From positions 25,302-89,301 of the forward strand of contig WTBY01000052.1 in NCBI GenBank assembly GCA_013138865.1: a DNA stretch of 64,000 nucleotides, given 5' to 3'. The translations under genes were made by a program, and so were the position numbers. This stretch comes from Helicobacteraceae bacterium. Lineage in GTDB: Bacteria > Campylobacterota > Campylobacteria > Campylobacterales > Sulfurimonadaceae. Positions 63,649 to 64,000 of the stretch are shown piece after piece; within the stretch, counting starts at the first letter, position 1, and the number at the start of each line of letters is the position of its first letter. The notes under the pieces were generated by a model. It saw nothing but the letters and a program-made list of their open reading frames with translations. It made no database searches and was not told the origin of the DNA.

Positions 63649-64000
63649 AATGTACCTCTAAAATATTTTATAGTATTACTACATTATAGCAAAATAAGAG
63701 TTAATGAAAAAAATCGGGTGCGTAATAATCTTTTTTCTTATAACAAACAAGATATTCATCAACAATTTTCAACTTCAAAATATGCTCTATATGAAAAAAA
63801 GTTGGATTAGTACAAAGTATTAGCTCCCAACCATTAGATAAAAAGCAATTAGACTATATAGAAAGTATTGTTTAACCCCAATAATTCCATACCAAATTAG
63901 ACAACAAGCTTGATTGCTCTATAATTAGGTATCTACAAGCGAAAAAGACACACCTAAAACTTTCACCTATCGGGTGCGACTTTTTCAATTATAACGGTTG
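63649..64000. other. 352-base right-edge region without a supported gene
   Basis: No convincing ORF is seen on either strand. It should contain the promoter of the diguanylate cyclase gene. It also holds a 10-base direct repeat ATCGGGTGCG at 63713-63722 and 63969-63978, and a 14-bp inverted repeat with two mismatches (GAAAAAGACACACC at 63941-63954 against GGTGCGACTTTTTC at 63973-63986). These may be a terminator pair or element end for a gene beyond the window. Confidence 0.4.

Overview
The window reads as a chromosomal segment of an AT-rich Campylobacterota bacterium, most like Sulfurimonas or its relatives. The basis is gene content and order rather than a search: an rpsP-khpA-rimM-trmD-rplS operon behind ffh, fliW, an FlgR-type sigma-54 regulator, an LPP20-family protein, a short stand-alone asparaginase domain, a UPF0114 gene between asd and hemE, and several small periplasmic Cys-containing proteins. 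No rRNA, CRISPR array or intact insertion sequence was seen. The only tRNA-like sequence is a broken tRNA-Asn 3' half.

Layout. (1) 1-2.3 kb, minus strand, is the edge of an accessory island. It holds a truncated-by-window nucleotidyl-cyclase-like gene, an unrecognised partner gene, and a remnant ORF joining an integrase N-terminus to an HsdS C-terminal tail. (2) 2.5-13.1 kb, minus strand, is one long tightly packed gene string: a RhaD-like aldolase/dehydrogenase, an M20 peptidase, two ATP-grasp ligases (one with a helix-hairpin-helix tail), an M14 carboxypeptidase with FN3-like domains, a NUDIX hydrolase, a small membrane protein and a sensor histidine kinase. Two related lipoproteins precede it. 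(3) 15.2-36.8 kb, mostly plus strand, is core: peroxiredoxin, ferredoxin, Ppx/GppA, LeuA (opposite strand), Ffh and the ribosomal/tRNA operon, a 1,334-residue surface protein, FliW, ProC, GyrA, FlgR, Asd, HemE and a radical SAM enzyme. (4) 36.8-42.2 kb, minus strand, holds an LsrK-like kinase with a cupin and a degenerate GGDEF-like protein, then agmatine deiminase and a half-size asparaginase. (5) 42.3-52.4 kb, minus strand, is a compact four-gene helicase / methyltransferase / AlbA_2-GHKL / Res operon, a type III-like restriction-modification or defence system. (6) 52.6-60.8 kb returns to core genes: ribE, an M3 peptidase, serB, a MetF-like gene and serS. (7) 60.8-62.1 kb is a small scar of toxin-antitoxin and tRNA fragments bounded by two diverged copies of the serS 3' end. 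It is followed by a Cys-rich small protein, a DUF309 protein and a diguanylate cyclase.

Two signals stand out. First, GATC words, and especially CGATCG and GCGATCGC, are strongly over-represented in the core genes, partly through a codon-context habit in which a codon ending in G precedes ATC. The 10.1-kb defence operon contains only one GATC by my reading. This marks the operon as acquired and suggests a cyanobacterial-HIP1-like word in this lineage. Second, the ATP-grasp/peptidase string and the left-edge cyclase pair are plausible undescribed systems. Products and boundaries below come from reading motifs and start contexts by eye; all counts are manual.
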